This document shows, one piece after another, positions 1 to 7,610 of a stretch of 28,311 nucleotides of DNA. The notes under the pieces were generated by a model, which was not told the origin of the DNA, searched no databases, and was given only the letters and a program-made list of their open reading frames with translations. The stretch's first letter is position 1. Every line of letters begins with the position of its first letter. The DNA is from Bacteroidota bacterium. Lineage in GTDB: Bacteria; Bacteroidota; Bacteroidia; Bacteroidales; P3. The DNA is taken from contig JAEZKK010000027.1 in the NCBI GenBank assembly GCA_023415495.1, positions 1 through 28,311 of the forward strand. Reading direction: 5' to 3'. The position numbers and the translations under genes are program-made.

Positions 1-190
1 TTAGACTTCTTGTCTATAAATTTAGAGGCCTTTATTATCATATCGAAATGGCATTTGGCGACGACGAAATGCCATTTCAAAGCGACGAAATGCCATTTCA
101 TGGAGACGAGATGGCATTTCGACCTCATAATATCTAAGTCTAAATTTATAAAGAGGAAGTCTAAATTTAAAATATCTAAGTCTAAATTCA
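1..190. repeat. Outer 21-bp-period repeats flanking array A
   Basis: The unit AAGTCTAAATTTA lies in forward orientation at 136-148 and 157-169, and as AAGTCTAAATTCA at 178-190, giving a 21-bp period. On the left the reverse complement appears as TAAATTTAGA at 17-26 and as a fragment TTAGACTT at 1-8 cut by the window edge, again 21 bp apart. These units enclose inner array A, and the gap from the outer to the inner unit centres is 28 bp on both sides, so the whole block is mirror-symmetric about position 82-83. The function is unknown. Confidence 0.8.
46..119. repeat. Palindrome array A (4 copies, 21-bp period)
   Basis: Four copies of an 11-bp odd near-palindrome start at 46, 67, 88 and 109. 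They read AAATGGCATTT, AAATGCCATTT, AAATGCCATTT and AGATGGCATTT. Copies 1 and 4 carry a G at the centre and copies 2 and 3 carry a C, so copies 1/2 and 3/4 are complementary and could form two adjacent hairpins. Copies 2, 3 and 4 are each preceded by GACG. A 63-codon open frame runs through it, but this follows from a period divisible by three and is not taken as a gene. Confidence 0.85.
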
Positions 191-258
191 TAATAACTTA
201 GTTTGCTTCTATTTTGTTCTGTAAATATATCCCATCAAAACAAAAAGCCATTATAAAT

Positions 259-287
259 TTTGTTATTAATAAAAAAGACTATATTTG
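259..287 (+). promoter_or_regulatory. Promoter of the 328 gene
   Basis: TATATTTG at 280-287 matches the Bacteroidota -7 box TAnnTTTG. A TTTG at 259-262 lies 17 nt upstream, near the short end of the usual -33 spacing. Transcription would start close to 293, about 35 nt before the ATG. A similar -7 segment precedes the broken duplicate at 1774. Confidence 0.65.
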
Positions 288-327
288 CAGAATGAAAATG
301 ATTTATTAATCATAAAAACATAGGACT

Positions 328-1014
328 ATGAAAAAAGTATTATTTGTTTTATTTGTATCTTTAATAGGTTTTGGAGCTAAAACTTATTCTCAAACAACTG
401 TTAGTTTAGATTCTGTAATTGAAAAGTATTCACTTGAGTTTCTTGATTATTGTCAATTGCAGGTGTCTTTATCAATTAATTCATTAGATTCAATTGATGA
501 AAAAGGGGTTTTTATTATTAACGCTAATCATCATTCTCCAATTATATTATATAGCCAGAATACATCTATGGACTCTATTTCCCATAACGAATCTAATGAT
601 TCTATTGAAATACCTATTTATAATAATGATTTTGACACCTTACTTTATTTTGTAAAGACTGGAGGTACAATAATATTTAAAGGTTATTACAAAAAGGATG
701 GAGAAATATACCTTAGCAATGATTCAATAATTCAAGGACTGCCAATAGAAGGTGATTTAGACAAGGTTCTTGATGAAAGAAATAATATCTCTATCTATCC
801 TACTCTTTTCGATAATGAGGTGAATATTAAATCGGAGGTTATGGATTATAGTGTTGGGCTTTATGATATTTACGGAAGAAGTATTTTTTATAAGAAGACT
901 CAAAAAGAAAATCTTCAAATAAATACAAGTGATTTGTCTAAAGGGATTTATCTGATTCTAATTAAAGACAAAACAAACAACCCAATCAAAGTTCAAAAGT
1001 TAATCAAAAACTAA
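328..1014 (+). CDS. Small T9SS type A sorted exported protein
   Basis: This is a 228-residue protein of unknown function that is probably exported and then handled by the type IX secretion system. Residues 1-22 form a signal peptide with a hydrophobic core ending in TYSQ. The middle (about 23-150) is rich in Ser, Asp, Ile and Asn and I recognise no domain in it. Residues about 153-228 resemble a T9SS type A C-terminal sorting domain: ISIYPTLFDNEVNI, then YDIYGRSI, then LSKGIYLILI and a final KVQKLIKN. The usual YPNP is here YPTL. Such domains direct passage across the outer membrane and are normally cleaved with attachment to surface glycolipid. The passenger is short, which is unusual but not unique. 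A broken paralogue lies at 1865-2073 and the 1049 gene follows 34 bp downstream, possibly in the same transcript. Confidence 0.8.
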   Translation: MKKVLFVLFVSLIGFGAKTYSQTTVSLDSVIEKYSLEFLDYCQLQVSLSINSLDSIDEKGVFIINANHHSPIILYSQNTSMDSISHNESNDSIEIPIYNNDFDTLLYFVKTGGTIIFKGYYKKDGEIYLSNDSIIQGLPIEGDLDKVLDERNNISIYPTLFDNEVNIKSEVMDYSVGLYDIYGRSIFYKKTQKENLQINTSDLSKGIYLILIKDKTNNPIKVQKLIKN

Positions 1015-1048
1015 ACTATTATTTTGTCACCTTTGGAAGAATTAAATA

Positions 1049-1762
1049 ATGTATAAACCAATGAGGAAGAAGATTTTTTTTATTATTGTTTGCTTAGTTA
1101 TAACATTAAGCCTCAATGCTCAAAATGATTCAATCTATAGAGATATTTCTCTCTTAAAAAAGAATATAATTAAGATAAAACCCACAAGCTTTGTTTATGG
1201 CTACACTCAAATAACCTACGAAAGGAACCTTTCACCAAGAAGAAGCCTTGAAGCAAATGTAAGTATAATTGGATTAGGAAAAGACTCTTATAATAGAGAT
1301 CCAGTGGGATTTGCTCTAAGAGGAGGATATAAATTCTATTTTGGCGACAGGAAAATCAAACGTTCCTTTATGAAAGGATTATACCTAATGCCAGAGATTG
1401 CATTTTGTATGTATGATAAGAATGTTCCTTTGGAGAGTGATTGGGATTGGAATTTTTCTATGGGAGCAACTAAAAAATCTACTACTATTATTGTTGAACA
1501 GGATGGGAAAGTGGATTACGAAAGACTAAGAAAATACTATATTGCATTAATTGGAAATGTGGGTTATCAATGGAATATTAATAGATTTGTAATAGAATAT
1601 AATATTGGAATTGGAGTAGGTTATTATAATAAAACAAGAAATTATGAAGGTTTCTTTGGTACAAGAATGGACGATGAACATCATTTTGGCTTTAATGGAG
1701 GAAATGATGGCAGGTATTATGGTGTAACAAACGCAAATCTAAAAATCGGTTATATGTTCTAA
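1049..1762 (+). CDS. Exported beta-barrel-like outer membrane protein, function unknown
   Basis: The 237-residue product has a likely signal peptide best read from the second methionine (ATG at 1061, MRKKIFFIIVCLVITLSLNA, followed by Q). The mature part alternates polar and aromatic residues in strand-like stretches, such as YGYTQITYERNL, GFALRGGYKFYFG and NLKIGYMF. It ends in a terminal phenylalanine, as many outer-membrane barrels do. The spacing of strands suggests a small 8- to 10-stranded barrel, but I cannot name the family; an OmpW/DUF3575-like small barrel is one possibility. It begins 34 bp after the T9SS-sorted gene and may be co-transcribed with it. No transport or enzymatic motif was recognised. 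Confidence 0.65.
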   Translation: MYKPMRKKIFFIIVCLVITLSLNAQNDSIYRDISLLKKNIIKIKPTSFVYGYTQITYERNLSPRRSLEANVSIIGLGKDSYNRDPVGFALRGGYKFYFGDRKIKRSFMKGLYLMPEIAFCMYDKNVPLESDWDWNFSMGATKKSTTIIVEQDGKVDYERLRKYYIALIGNVGYQWNINRFVIEYNIGIGVGYYNKTRNYEGFFGTRMDDEHHFGFNGGNDGRYYGVTNANLKIGYMF

Positions 1763-1773
1763 TTTGTTTCGCT

Positions 1774-1781
1774 TACTTTTG
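1774..1781 (+). promoter_or_regulatory. Duplicated -7 box before the broken paralogue
   Basis: TACTTTTG matches TAnnTTTG. The following bases (GCAAAATGAATTATGA) resemble those after the -7 box of the 328 gene, so the duplication behind the remnant at 1865-2073 included the promoter region. No clear -33 box is seen. Confidence 0.45.
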
Positions 1782-1864
1782 CAAAATGAATTATGACTTT
1801 ATAATAAATAGTCAAAGAGATATTGTATAATTAATTATTGAACAATAAATTGATATCATATAAA

Positions 1865-2073
1865 AAATGTATTATTTGTTTTACTTTTATCTTTGATAGG
1901 TTTTGGAGCGAAAACTTATTCTCAAACAACTGTTAGTTTAGATTCAATTGAAGAAAAACTTGCATTTATAAAATGTCCATTAAGCCAGATTCTCGATATA
2001 TTTGCAATCGATTTTAAGCAACACAAACATCCCAATCAAAGCTCAAAAGTTAATCAAAAACTAAACTATTATT
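1865..2073 (+). pseudogene. Internally deleted, frameshifted paralogue of the 328 gene
   Basis: The first part reads, in one frame, as VLFVLLLSLIGFGAKTYSQ then TTVSLDSI, nearly identical to residues 4-30 of the protein encoded at 328. The start codon region is damaged: an ATG at 1867 is out of frame with this reading. About 70 unmatched bases follow. From about 2029 the DNA again matches the very end of the 328 gene and its 3' flank (CCCAATCAAAG through AACTAAACTATTATT), but in a shifted reading frame, so the C-terminal sorting signal would not be made. Similarity stops at about 2073, next to the pepP stop codon. It is best read as the relic of a tandem duplication that lost the gene's middle. 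Confidence 0.8.
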
Positions 2074-2075
2074 CT

Positions 2076-3179
2076 TTAGATTAAGTCTATAATATTTATT
2101 GGTGTTTGGTTTTGGATTATTATGTTTGTTTCGAGTCTTATTCCTAATTTTTCTTCTGGGATATATATTCCTGGTTCGCAGCTTAGGACCATATTGTTCT
2201 TAAGTTCTTCTTCTCTTGAGCCTATATCATGTGCTTCTAAACCCATAAAATGACTAACCGAATGTGGATAGTATTTCTTATATGCTAATGGATTTATTTC
2301 TAATCCCTTTTTAGTGATTAGTCCTAATTCTAATAATGCATTTATTATTAACTGGTTTGTAAAGATGTTGAGGTTGTTGATAGTGTTGCCTACAACCATT
2401 TGTTTTATTACTTCCTTTTGAATATTTTCTACCTTATTATATACCTCTAATTGTCGAGGAGTAAATTCTCCATTTATTGGGAGGGTGAAAGAATAGTCGG
2501 AAGTATAAAAGTCTTTTCTTGCTCCAAAGTCTAAGAGTATTGTTTCTTTGTCTTTTAACTGCGAATTATTATCTTGGTAATGAAGATAAAGAGCATTTTC
2601 TCCAGAAGCTATAATAGGAGGGAAGCTATGCTGGCAGGCTTTGTTTCTTTTGAACTCATAATCCATAATAGCTTCTATCTCATATTCCCAAATGCCAGGA
2701 GCTATTTCCTTAGTTATCTCATCCAAACAATTAAGTGTTATCCTTGAGGCCTTAATCATAGAGTCTAATTCCTCTTTTTCTTTGATAATTCTTAGGCTTG
2801 TAAGTATTTCAATAAACTTTTCATCTTCTTGGGGAATAATACTCTTATACTCTAAGCTCCTTAATATCTTTTCATAGTCCTCAAGAAATTCTATATTCTT
2901 AATTCCAGAAATATCTCTTGCCTCTTCTTTATCCATCATCTTCCCTTCCCAGATTTCTTTCTCCCTTGAAGGCTTTTCAATAAATAATACTGAGCTTGTT
3001 TTGCTAATTAATAGTATAGAGTTTTCCTCTTCTATACCGCATAAATAGAAGAAGTTTAAATCAAAACTATTCTTATTTCTTTTTGAATTAACTATATATA
3101 ATTCGTTTTCCAATATCTTATCTTGAAACTTAATTCTATTCTTTTCAAATAATCTATAATTTAATTCTCTTCTCTTCAT
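2076..3179 (-). CDS. pepP: M24 family aminopeptidase (Xaa-Pro aminopeptidase-like)
   Basis: This 367-residue cytosolic metallopeptidase probably removes N-terminal residues preceding proline. The pita-bread catalytic domain spans about 140-355. The five expected metal ligands are visible: D217 in LLDFGARKDF, D228 in TSDYSF, H310 in SVSHFMGLEAHDIG, E335 in SCEPGIYI and E350 in IRLETNI. The substrate-side histidines H200 (LHY) and H317 (HD) are also present. The N-terminal creatinase-like domain (1-135) is divergent, and the protein is shorter than E. coli PepP (441 residues), with almost nothing after the last ligand. Prolidase (PepQ) specificity therefore cannot be excluded. It is divergently transcribed from sdhC; its -7 box is at 3205-3212. 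Confidence 0.85.
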   Translation of the reverse strand: MKRRELNYRLFEKNRIKFQDKILENELYIVNSKRNKNSFDLNFFYLCGIEEENSILLISKTSSVLFIEKPSREKEIWEGKMMDKEEARDISGIKNIEFLEDYEKILRSLEYKSIIPQEDEKFIEILTSLRIIKEKEELDSMIKASRITLNCLDEITKEIAPGIWEYEIEAIMDYEFKRNKACQHSFPPIIASGENALYLHYQDNNSQLKDKETILLDFGARKDFYTSDYSFTLPINGEFTPRQLEVYNKVENIQKEVIKQMVVGNTINNLNIFTNQLIINALLELGLITKKGLEINPLAYKKYYPHSVSHFMGLEAHDIGSREEELKNNMVLSCEPGIYIPEEKLGIRLETNIIIQNQTPINIIDLI

Positions 3180-3204
3180 TCTGATTTGGATTTATATCAA
3201 TCTG

Positions 3205-3212
3205 CAAATTTA
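3205..3212 (-). promoter_or_regulatory. -7 box for pepP
   Basis: On the minus strand this reads TAAATTTG, a full match to the Bacteroidota -7 consensus TAnnTTTG, 25 nt upstream of the pepP start. No convincing -33 TTG is visible. Confidence 0.5.
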
Positions 3213-3244
3213 CTTAAATATGTGCTTTAATGAATTATTTGCCG

Positions 3245-3252
3245 TAACTTTG
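3245..3252 (+). promoter_or_regulatory. -7 box for the sdhCAB operon
   Basis: TAACTTTG matches TAnnTTTG, 58 nt upstream of the sdhC ATG. The -33 position holds only a weak TGTG at 3221-3224, 20 nt upstream. The divergent pepP box is about 33 bp away, so the two promoters share a compact region. Confidence 0.55.
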
Positions 3253-3310
3253 CATACCTATTCTTTAAAAATTAAGTCAAAACACATATAAAAAACAAAA
3301 AGTAAAACGT

Positions 3311-4180
3311 ATGAGATTAGTTCAATTTGCGTCCATCACGAAGAAGATGGCACTCGCAGCAGTAGGGCTTTTCCTGCTATTATTCCTCCCAGTACATTTG
3401 GGGATTAACCTATGTATTCTAAGGGAAGACCAAGGTGAATGGTATAGGATTGCCAGCCACTTTATGGGGACAAACTATATAGTAAAGGTATTTGAAGTGG
3501 TGCTTATGGCAACCATTCTCTTGCATATAGTTATTGCCCTTTTGCTAACTCTTGAGAATTTAAGAGCAAGACCAGTAAGATATAAGGTTGTTACAAAATC
3601 TAAGACACATTTTATGTCTAAGTATATGATTTGGACAGGTGGAATTATTGCTGTGTTCTTAGTAATTCACTTTATCAATTTCTACTTTGTTAAGTTAGAT
3701 ATAGTAGAGGGTAAGTATTCTGCAAAATTAGAACAAATAGATCAGCATTTCCAAGCAAAGGCAAAGAAAATGCAAACAGGAGAATTGAAAGAAGATGAGC
3801 AAACTAAATTAGTTGCTCAATACCAGGCTCTATCTAATATATCTCCAGATAAAGTAGATGCAAAAGGAAAGAACCTGATTAACCTTAGCAAAGAAGAGGT
3901 AGTTCAATATTGTGGAGAAGATTTTAAGCATGTTGAGCCAGACTTCTATGTAATGAGTAAGGATTTCTTTAAGAATAAATACTATTCTCTACTTTACTTA
4001 TTATCATTTATTGTACTTGGACTTCACCTTATGCATGCAATTAACTCGCTTGCTCAAACCTTTGGGCTTGTACATACTAAGTATAATAATGCAATAGAAA
4101 TATTTGCTATTGCTTACTCTATTATTATTCCTTTGGGATTTGCAATTATTCCAATTGCAATAATGTTCTTTGGATATTAA
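3311..4180 (+). CDS. sdhC: Succinate dehydrogenase/fumarate reductase cytochrome b subunit with inserted domain
   Basis: This 289-residue membrane anchor of the quinone-linked SdhCAB complex carries heme b and the quinone site. Five membrane segments are visible at about 14-34, 56-82, 106-128, 224-248 and 262-288. Candidate heme-ligand histidines lie in or next to them: H29 (PVHLGIN), H50, H72 (LLH), H120 (VIHFINFYF), H239 and H242 (LHLMH). This pattern fits the diheme single-subunit (type B) cytochrome family. The oddity is the roughly 85-residue hydrophilic, Lys/Glu/Gln-rich segment at about 130-215, between the third and fourth helices, where relatives have a much shorter loop. It explains a length well above the usual 200-250. 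sdhA begins 30 bp downstream. Succinate oxidation and fumarate reduction cannot be told apart from sequence alone. Confidence 0.88.
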   Translation: MRLVQFASITKKMALAAVGLFLLLFLPVHLGINLCILREDQGEWYRIASHFMGTNYIVKVFEVVLMATILLHIVIALLLTLENLRARPVRYKVVTKSKTHFMSKYMIWTGGIIAVFLVIHFINFYFVKLDIVEGKYSAKLEQIDQHFQAKAKKMQTGELKEDEQTKLVAQYQALSNISPDKVDAKGKNLINLSKEEVVQYCGEDFKHVEPDFYVMSKDFFKNKYYSLLYLLSFIVLGLHLMHAINSLAQTFGLVHTKYNNAIEIFAIAYSIIIPLGFAIIPIAIMFFGY

Positions 4181-4210
4181 TTAACCCATTAATTTAAAAG
4201 ATTAGAGAAT

Positions 4211-6148
4211 ATGAATAAATTAGATTCAAAAATCCCTTCAGGACCTTTGTCTCAGAAGTGGAGTAATTATAAAGCGGAACAAAAACTTGTAAACCCTGCT
4301 AATAAAAGAAAATTAGATGTAATTGTTGTTGGAACAGGACTTGCTGGAGCTTCAGCAGCTGCATCCTTAGGAGCTTTAGGGTTTAATGTAAAGATATTTT
4401 GTATTTCCGACTCTCCAAGAAGAGCTCACTCAATTGCTGCTCAAGGAGGGGTAAATGCTGCAAAGAATTATCAAAACGACGGTGATAGTGTTGGTCGTTT
4501 GTTCTATGATACAATTAAAGGAGGAGACTATAGAGCAAGAGAGGCTAACGTTTATCGTTTAGCAGAAGTATCGAATAATATTATTGACCAATGTGTTGCT
4601 CAAGGAGTTCCTTTTGCAAGAGATTATGCCGGAATGTTAGATAACCGTTCTTTTGGAGGAGCTCAAGTAAGTAGAACCTTCTATGCAAAGGGACAGACAG
4701 GTCAGCAATTATTATTAGGAGCTTACTCAGCTCTTTCCAAAGAAATTAAAGCAGGTTCTGTTAGTTTCTACGAAAGAAGAGAAATGGTTGATTTAGTTCT
4801 TAAGGATGGAAAAGCAAGAGGAATTATCACAAGAAACTTAGCAAATGGAGAGCTTGAACGCTACTCAGCACATGCAGTAATTATTGCAACTGGTGGTTAT
4901 GGGAATGTATACTTCCTTTCAACTAATGCAATGGAATGTAATGGTTCTGCTGCAGTTCAATGTTATAGAAAAGGAGCTTATTTTGCTAACCCTTGTTATG
5001 TACAAATCCACCCAACATGTATTCCAGTTAAAGGAGATTACCAATCTAAGCTAACTCTTATGAGTGAATCGCTTAGAAACGACGGAAGAATTTGGGTTCC
5101 AAAGAATATAGAAGATGCTCAAGCAATCAGAGAAGGAAGATTAAAACCAACAGAGATTGCTGAAGAAGATAGAGATTATTATTTAGAAAGACGTTATCCA
5201 GCTTTTGGAAACCTTGTTCCAAGAGATATTGCTTCTCGTGCAGCTAAGGAAAGATGCGATGCTGGTTACGGAGTAGGCTCGGGCAATGCTGTTTATCTTG
5301 ATTTTAAATCTGCAATTGAGCGTTTGGGAAGAGATAAGGTAGAGGCTCGTTATGGTAATCTTTTCCAAATGTATGAAAAGATAGTAGATGAAAATCCTTA
5401 CGAAACTCCAATGATGATTTATCCTGCTGTTCACTATACTATGGGTGGACTTTGGGTAGATTATGAACTACAAACAACTATTCCTGGTTTATTTGCAGCT
5501 GGTGAAGCTAACTTCTCCGACCATGGAGCTAACCGTTTAGGTGCTTCTGCTCTTATGCAAGGTTTAGCTGACGGTTATTTTGTCCTTCCATATACTATCC
5601 AAAACTATCTTTCTGACCAAATCCATACTCCAAGGCTTGATGTAAACACTGAGGAGTTTGATAATGTTGAGAAAGAGGTTAGAGAAAAGATGGAAAAGAT
5701 TTTGTCTATCCAAGGAAGCAAAACCGTTGATACTCTTCAAAGAGAATTAGGGCATATTATGTGGGAATATGTTGGTATGGGTAGAAACAAAGAAGGCTTG
5801 GAAAAGGCTCTCCCTATGATAAAAGAATTAGAAAAAGAGTTTTGGTCAAATGTGAGAGTTACTGGAGATTTAAGTACAATGAATCCAGAGCTTTCAAAAG
5901 CTCTAAGACTTTCTGACCATATTGAACTTGCTAAGCTAATGGCTATGGATGCTATTCAAAGAGAAGAGAGCTGTGGAGGTCACTTCAGAGTAGAATATCA
6001 AACTCCAGAGCATGAAGCAAAACGTGATGATGATGGATTTATGTTTGTTAGTGCTTGGCAATACAACGGCCAGGGTCAAGAGCCAACTATGCATAAGGAA
6101 GAATTAAAATACGAATTTACTAAGGTTCAACAAAGAAATTACAAGTAA
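4211..6148 (+). CDS. sdhA: Succinate dehydrogenase/fumarate reductase flavoprotein subunit
   Basis: This 645-residue catalytic subunit interconverts succinate and fumarate using covalently bound FAD. The Rossmann dinucleotide motif is VVGTGLAGASAAASLG (about 39-54). H73 in RRAHSIAAQGGVNA is the expected FAD-linked histidine. HPTC at 267-270 and the later RLGASALMQGLADG region belong to the FAD and active-site framework, and FAAGEANFSDHGANR is the conserved C-terminal FAD contact. The length matches the type B (epsilon-proteobacterial and Bacteroidota) flavoproteins better than the shorter E. coli enzymes. It lies 30 bp after sdhC and one base before sdhB, so the subunits are probably made from one mRNA. 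In anaerobic Bacteroidota this complex usually works as fumarate reductase; the direction here is inferred. Confidence 0.95.
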   Translation: MNKLDSKIPSGPLSQKWSNYKAEQKLVNPANKRKLDVIVVGTGLAGASAAASLGALGFNVKIFCISDSPRRAHSIAAQGGVNAAKNYQNDGDSVGRLFYDTIKGGDYRAREANVYRLAEVSNNIIDQCVAQGVPFARDYAGMLDNRSFGGAQVSRTFYAKGQTGQQLLLGAYSALSKEIKAGSVSFYERREMVDLVLKDGKARGIITRNLANGELERYSAHAVIIATGGYGNVYFLSTNAMECNGSAAVQCYRKGAYFANPCYVQIHPTCIPVKGDYQSKLTLMSESLRNDGRIWVPKNIEDAQAIREGRLKPTEIAEEDRDYYLERRYPAFGNLVPRDIASRAAKERCDAGYGVGSGNAVYLDFKSAIERLGRDKVEARYGNLFQMYEKIVDENPYETPMMIYPAVHYTMGGLWVDYELQTTIPGLFAAGEANFSDHGANRLGASALMQGLADGYFVLPYTIQNYLSDQIHTPRLDVNTEEFDNVEKEVREKMEKILSIQGSKTVDTLQRELGHIMWEYVGMGRNKEGLEKALPMIKELEKEFWSNVRVTGDLSTMNPELSKALRLSDHIELAKLMAMDAIQREESCGGHFRVEYQTPEHEAKRDDDGFMFVSAWQYNGQGQEPTMHKEELKYEFTKVQQRNYK

Positions 6149-6149
6149 G

Positions 6150-6899
6150 ATGAATTTAACATTGAAAATATGGCGTCAAAAGGATTCTAAATCAAAAGGA
6201 CGCTTTGAGACATATAAATTAAATGACATTTCTCCAGATTGTTCTTTCTTGGAGATGTTGGATATCTTAAATGAGAGCTTAGTCGATAAGGTTGAGCACC
6301 CTGTTTGTTTTGATAGCGATTGCAGAGAGGGTATTTGTGGAATGTGTGGATTATATATCAATGGTCGCCCTCACGGACCTGATAGTGCAGTTACTACTTG
6401 TCAACTTCATATGAGAAAGTTCAGTGATGGACAAACAATAGTAATTGAACCGTGGAGAGCTAAGCCTTTCCCAATTATTCGTGACTTAGTTGTTGATCGT
6501 TCTGCCTTCGACAAGATTATACAAGAGGGTGGTTATGTTTCTGTAACAACTGGTGGAGTTCCTGATGGAAATGCTATTGCTATTCCTAAGAGAAACGCTG
6601 ATGAGGCTATGGATTCAGCTTCTTGTATTGGTTGTGGAGCTTGTGTAGCTGCATGTAAGAATGCCTCTGCTATGCTTTTCGTTTCTGCTAAGGTTACTCA
6701 ATTAGCACTTCTTCCACAAGGACAACCTGAGGCTGCTACAAGAGTTCAGAAGATGGTAGCAAAGATGGATGAATTAGGCTTCGGTAACTGTACTAATACC
6801 TATGCTTGCGAGGCAGAATGCCCTAAGGAAATAAAGCGTTCGAATATAGCAAAGATGAATAGAGAATTTCTTGCAGCAAAGGTCGTTTCTCAAGAATAA
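6150..6899 (+). CDS. sdhB: Succinate dehydrogenase/fumarate reductase iron-sulfur subunit
   Basis: This 249-residue electron-transfer subunit links the flavoprotein to the heme/quinone anchor. The N-terminal plant-ferredoxin-like domain binds [2Fe-2S] through C58, C63, C66 and C84 (CREGICGMCG ... TTC). The C-terminal domain holds C159, C162, C165 with C224 for [4Fe-4S], and C169, C214 and C220 for [3Fe-4S]. All ligands are present. The start codon is one base after the sdhA stop (TAA, G, ATG), a spacing typical of translational coupling. A hairpin at 6924-6953 ends the operon and overlaps the stop codon of the opposing thioredoxin gene. Confidence 0.95.
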   Translation: MNLTLKIWRQKDSKSKGRFETYKLNDISPDCSFLEMLDILNESLVDKVEHPVCFDSDCREGICGMCGLYINGRPHGPDSAVTTCQLHMRKFSDGQTIVIEPWRAKPFPIIRDLVVDRSAFDKIIQEGGYVSVTTGGVPDGNAIAIPKRNADEAMDSASCIGCGACVAACKNASAMLFVSAKVTQLALLPQGQPEAATRVQKMVAKMDELGFGNCTNTYACEAECPKEIKRSNIAKMNREFLAAKVVSQE

Positions 6900-6923
6900 A
6901 CGAGAATATATCAATAAAATAAT

Positions 6924-6953
6924 AAAGGCAGAGATTAGTTTTTCTCTGCCTTT
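6924..6953. terminator. Bidirectional terminator between sdhB and thioredoxin gene
   Basis: AAAGGCAGAGA (6924-6934) pairs perfectly with TCTCTGCCTTT (6943-6953) around an 8-nt loop. T-rich sequence follows on the plus strand and a matching A-rich run precedes it, so it can act for both convergent genes. The thioredoxin stop codon (6935-6937) lies in the loop. Confidence 0.85.
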
Positions 6954-7411
6954 TCTATTTTCTTTGGGTTTTTGTTTAACAATACATCATCAATAACCAA
7001 TTTCAATTCATCCTTCCCAAGAATACCCTTATGTAATTGTGGATTTCCTTGCTTTGGAACAAATAAAAGGGTCGGGATGCTTTGTATCCCAAAAGCAGAG
7101 GCAAGCTCCTTTTCTTTATCTACGTTAATCTTGTAGATATAAATCTCACCCTTGTATTCCTTAGCAAGCTCTTCCAAATGAGGAGCTATTATTTTGCACG
7201 GACGACACCAATCAGCATAGAAATCGATAATTGCAGGTTTATCACCAAGGTAGATCCATTCCGATGGGTTTACCTCATAATTCACTACCTTCTCTAAAAA
7301 AGAAGCCTTATTCATTTGAATAGTATTTTGAGAGTAAAGATTTCCAAAACCAAAGCTCAAAGCAGTGAAAATTACAAGAGAAATATAAATTTTCTTTCTA
7401 TTCATAATCAT
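6935..7411 (-). CDS. Exported thioredoxin
   Basis: This 158-residue thioredoxin-fold protein has an N-terminal signal peptide or anchor (about 1-28, ending NLYSQ), so it should act in the periplasm rather than the cytosol. The redox motif is WCRPCK, with C69 and C72, after the strand AIIDFYAD. The cis-proline loop is SIPT (P114). The domain spans about 35-150 and is otherwise complete. A start at the third codon (MNRKK) is equally plausible. The active site differs from the WCGPC of housekeeping TrxA by Arg in place of Gly. Partners are unknown; likely roles are reduction of periplasmic disulfides or cytochrome/envelope maintenance. It is transcribed alone, convergent with sdhB, with a -7 box at 7432-7439. 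Confidence 0.88.
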   Translation of the reverse strand: MIMNRKKIYISLVIFTALSFGFGNLYSQNTIQMNKASFLEKVVNYEVNPSEWIYLGDKPAIIDFYADWCRPCKIIAPHLEELAKEYKGEIYIYKINVDKEKELASAFGIQSIPTLLFVPKQGNPQLHKGILGKDELKLVIDDVLLNKNPKKIEKAEKN

Positions 7412-7431
7412 ATTATATTAGTTCTAATCGG

Positions 7432-7439
7432 CAAAGATA
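7432..7439 (-). promoter_or_regulatory. -7 box for the exported thioredoxin
   Basis: The minus strand reads TATCTTTG, matching TAnnTTTG, about 20 nt upstream of the start codon. No clear -33 TTG is found. Confidence 0.5.
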
Positions 7440-7549
7440 CATCAATATTATAATATATCTTATAGGATTTCTCTATATTCTCAAAGAAATTATCTCTAAT
7501 ACAGCCTTTCCTTATGATAATCCACCACCTCTCCAATTAAGACCAAAGC

Positions 7550-7604
7550 CAAATCAAATATAAAAATAATGAAACCCCATTTAATCCGAATTTTCCTTGA
7601 TTTG
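7550..7604. repeat. Inverted repeat beside array B
   Basis: CAAATCAA (7550-7557) is the reverse complement of TTGATTTG (7597-7604). Between them lies ACCCCATTT, also present in the flank of array C (17759-17767). It is a weak feature, recorded because TTGATTT/AAATCAA pieces recur around several of the arrays. Confidence 0.35.
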
Positions 7605-7610
7605 ATTGTA

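Noticed and set aside
46..193. CRISPR array
   Set aside because: Units are 11-17 bp with 5-11 nt spacers that resemble each other; there are no unique 30-bp spacers and no cas genes.
10..201. 63-codon open frame across array A
   Set aside because: The frame stays open because the repeat period (21 bp) is a multiple of three; the predicted peptide is just the repeats translated.
1893..2084. Functional 63-residue gene
   Set aside because: It starts at an internal TTG within a signal-peptide remnant and its C-terminal half is out of frame with the parent gene; treated as a pseudogene.
5183..5434. Antisense frame within sdhA
   Set aside because: It lies wholly opposite a strongly conserved enzyme gene and has no recognisable features of its own.
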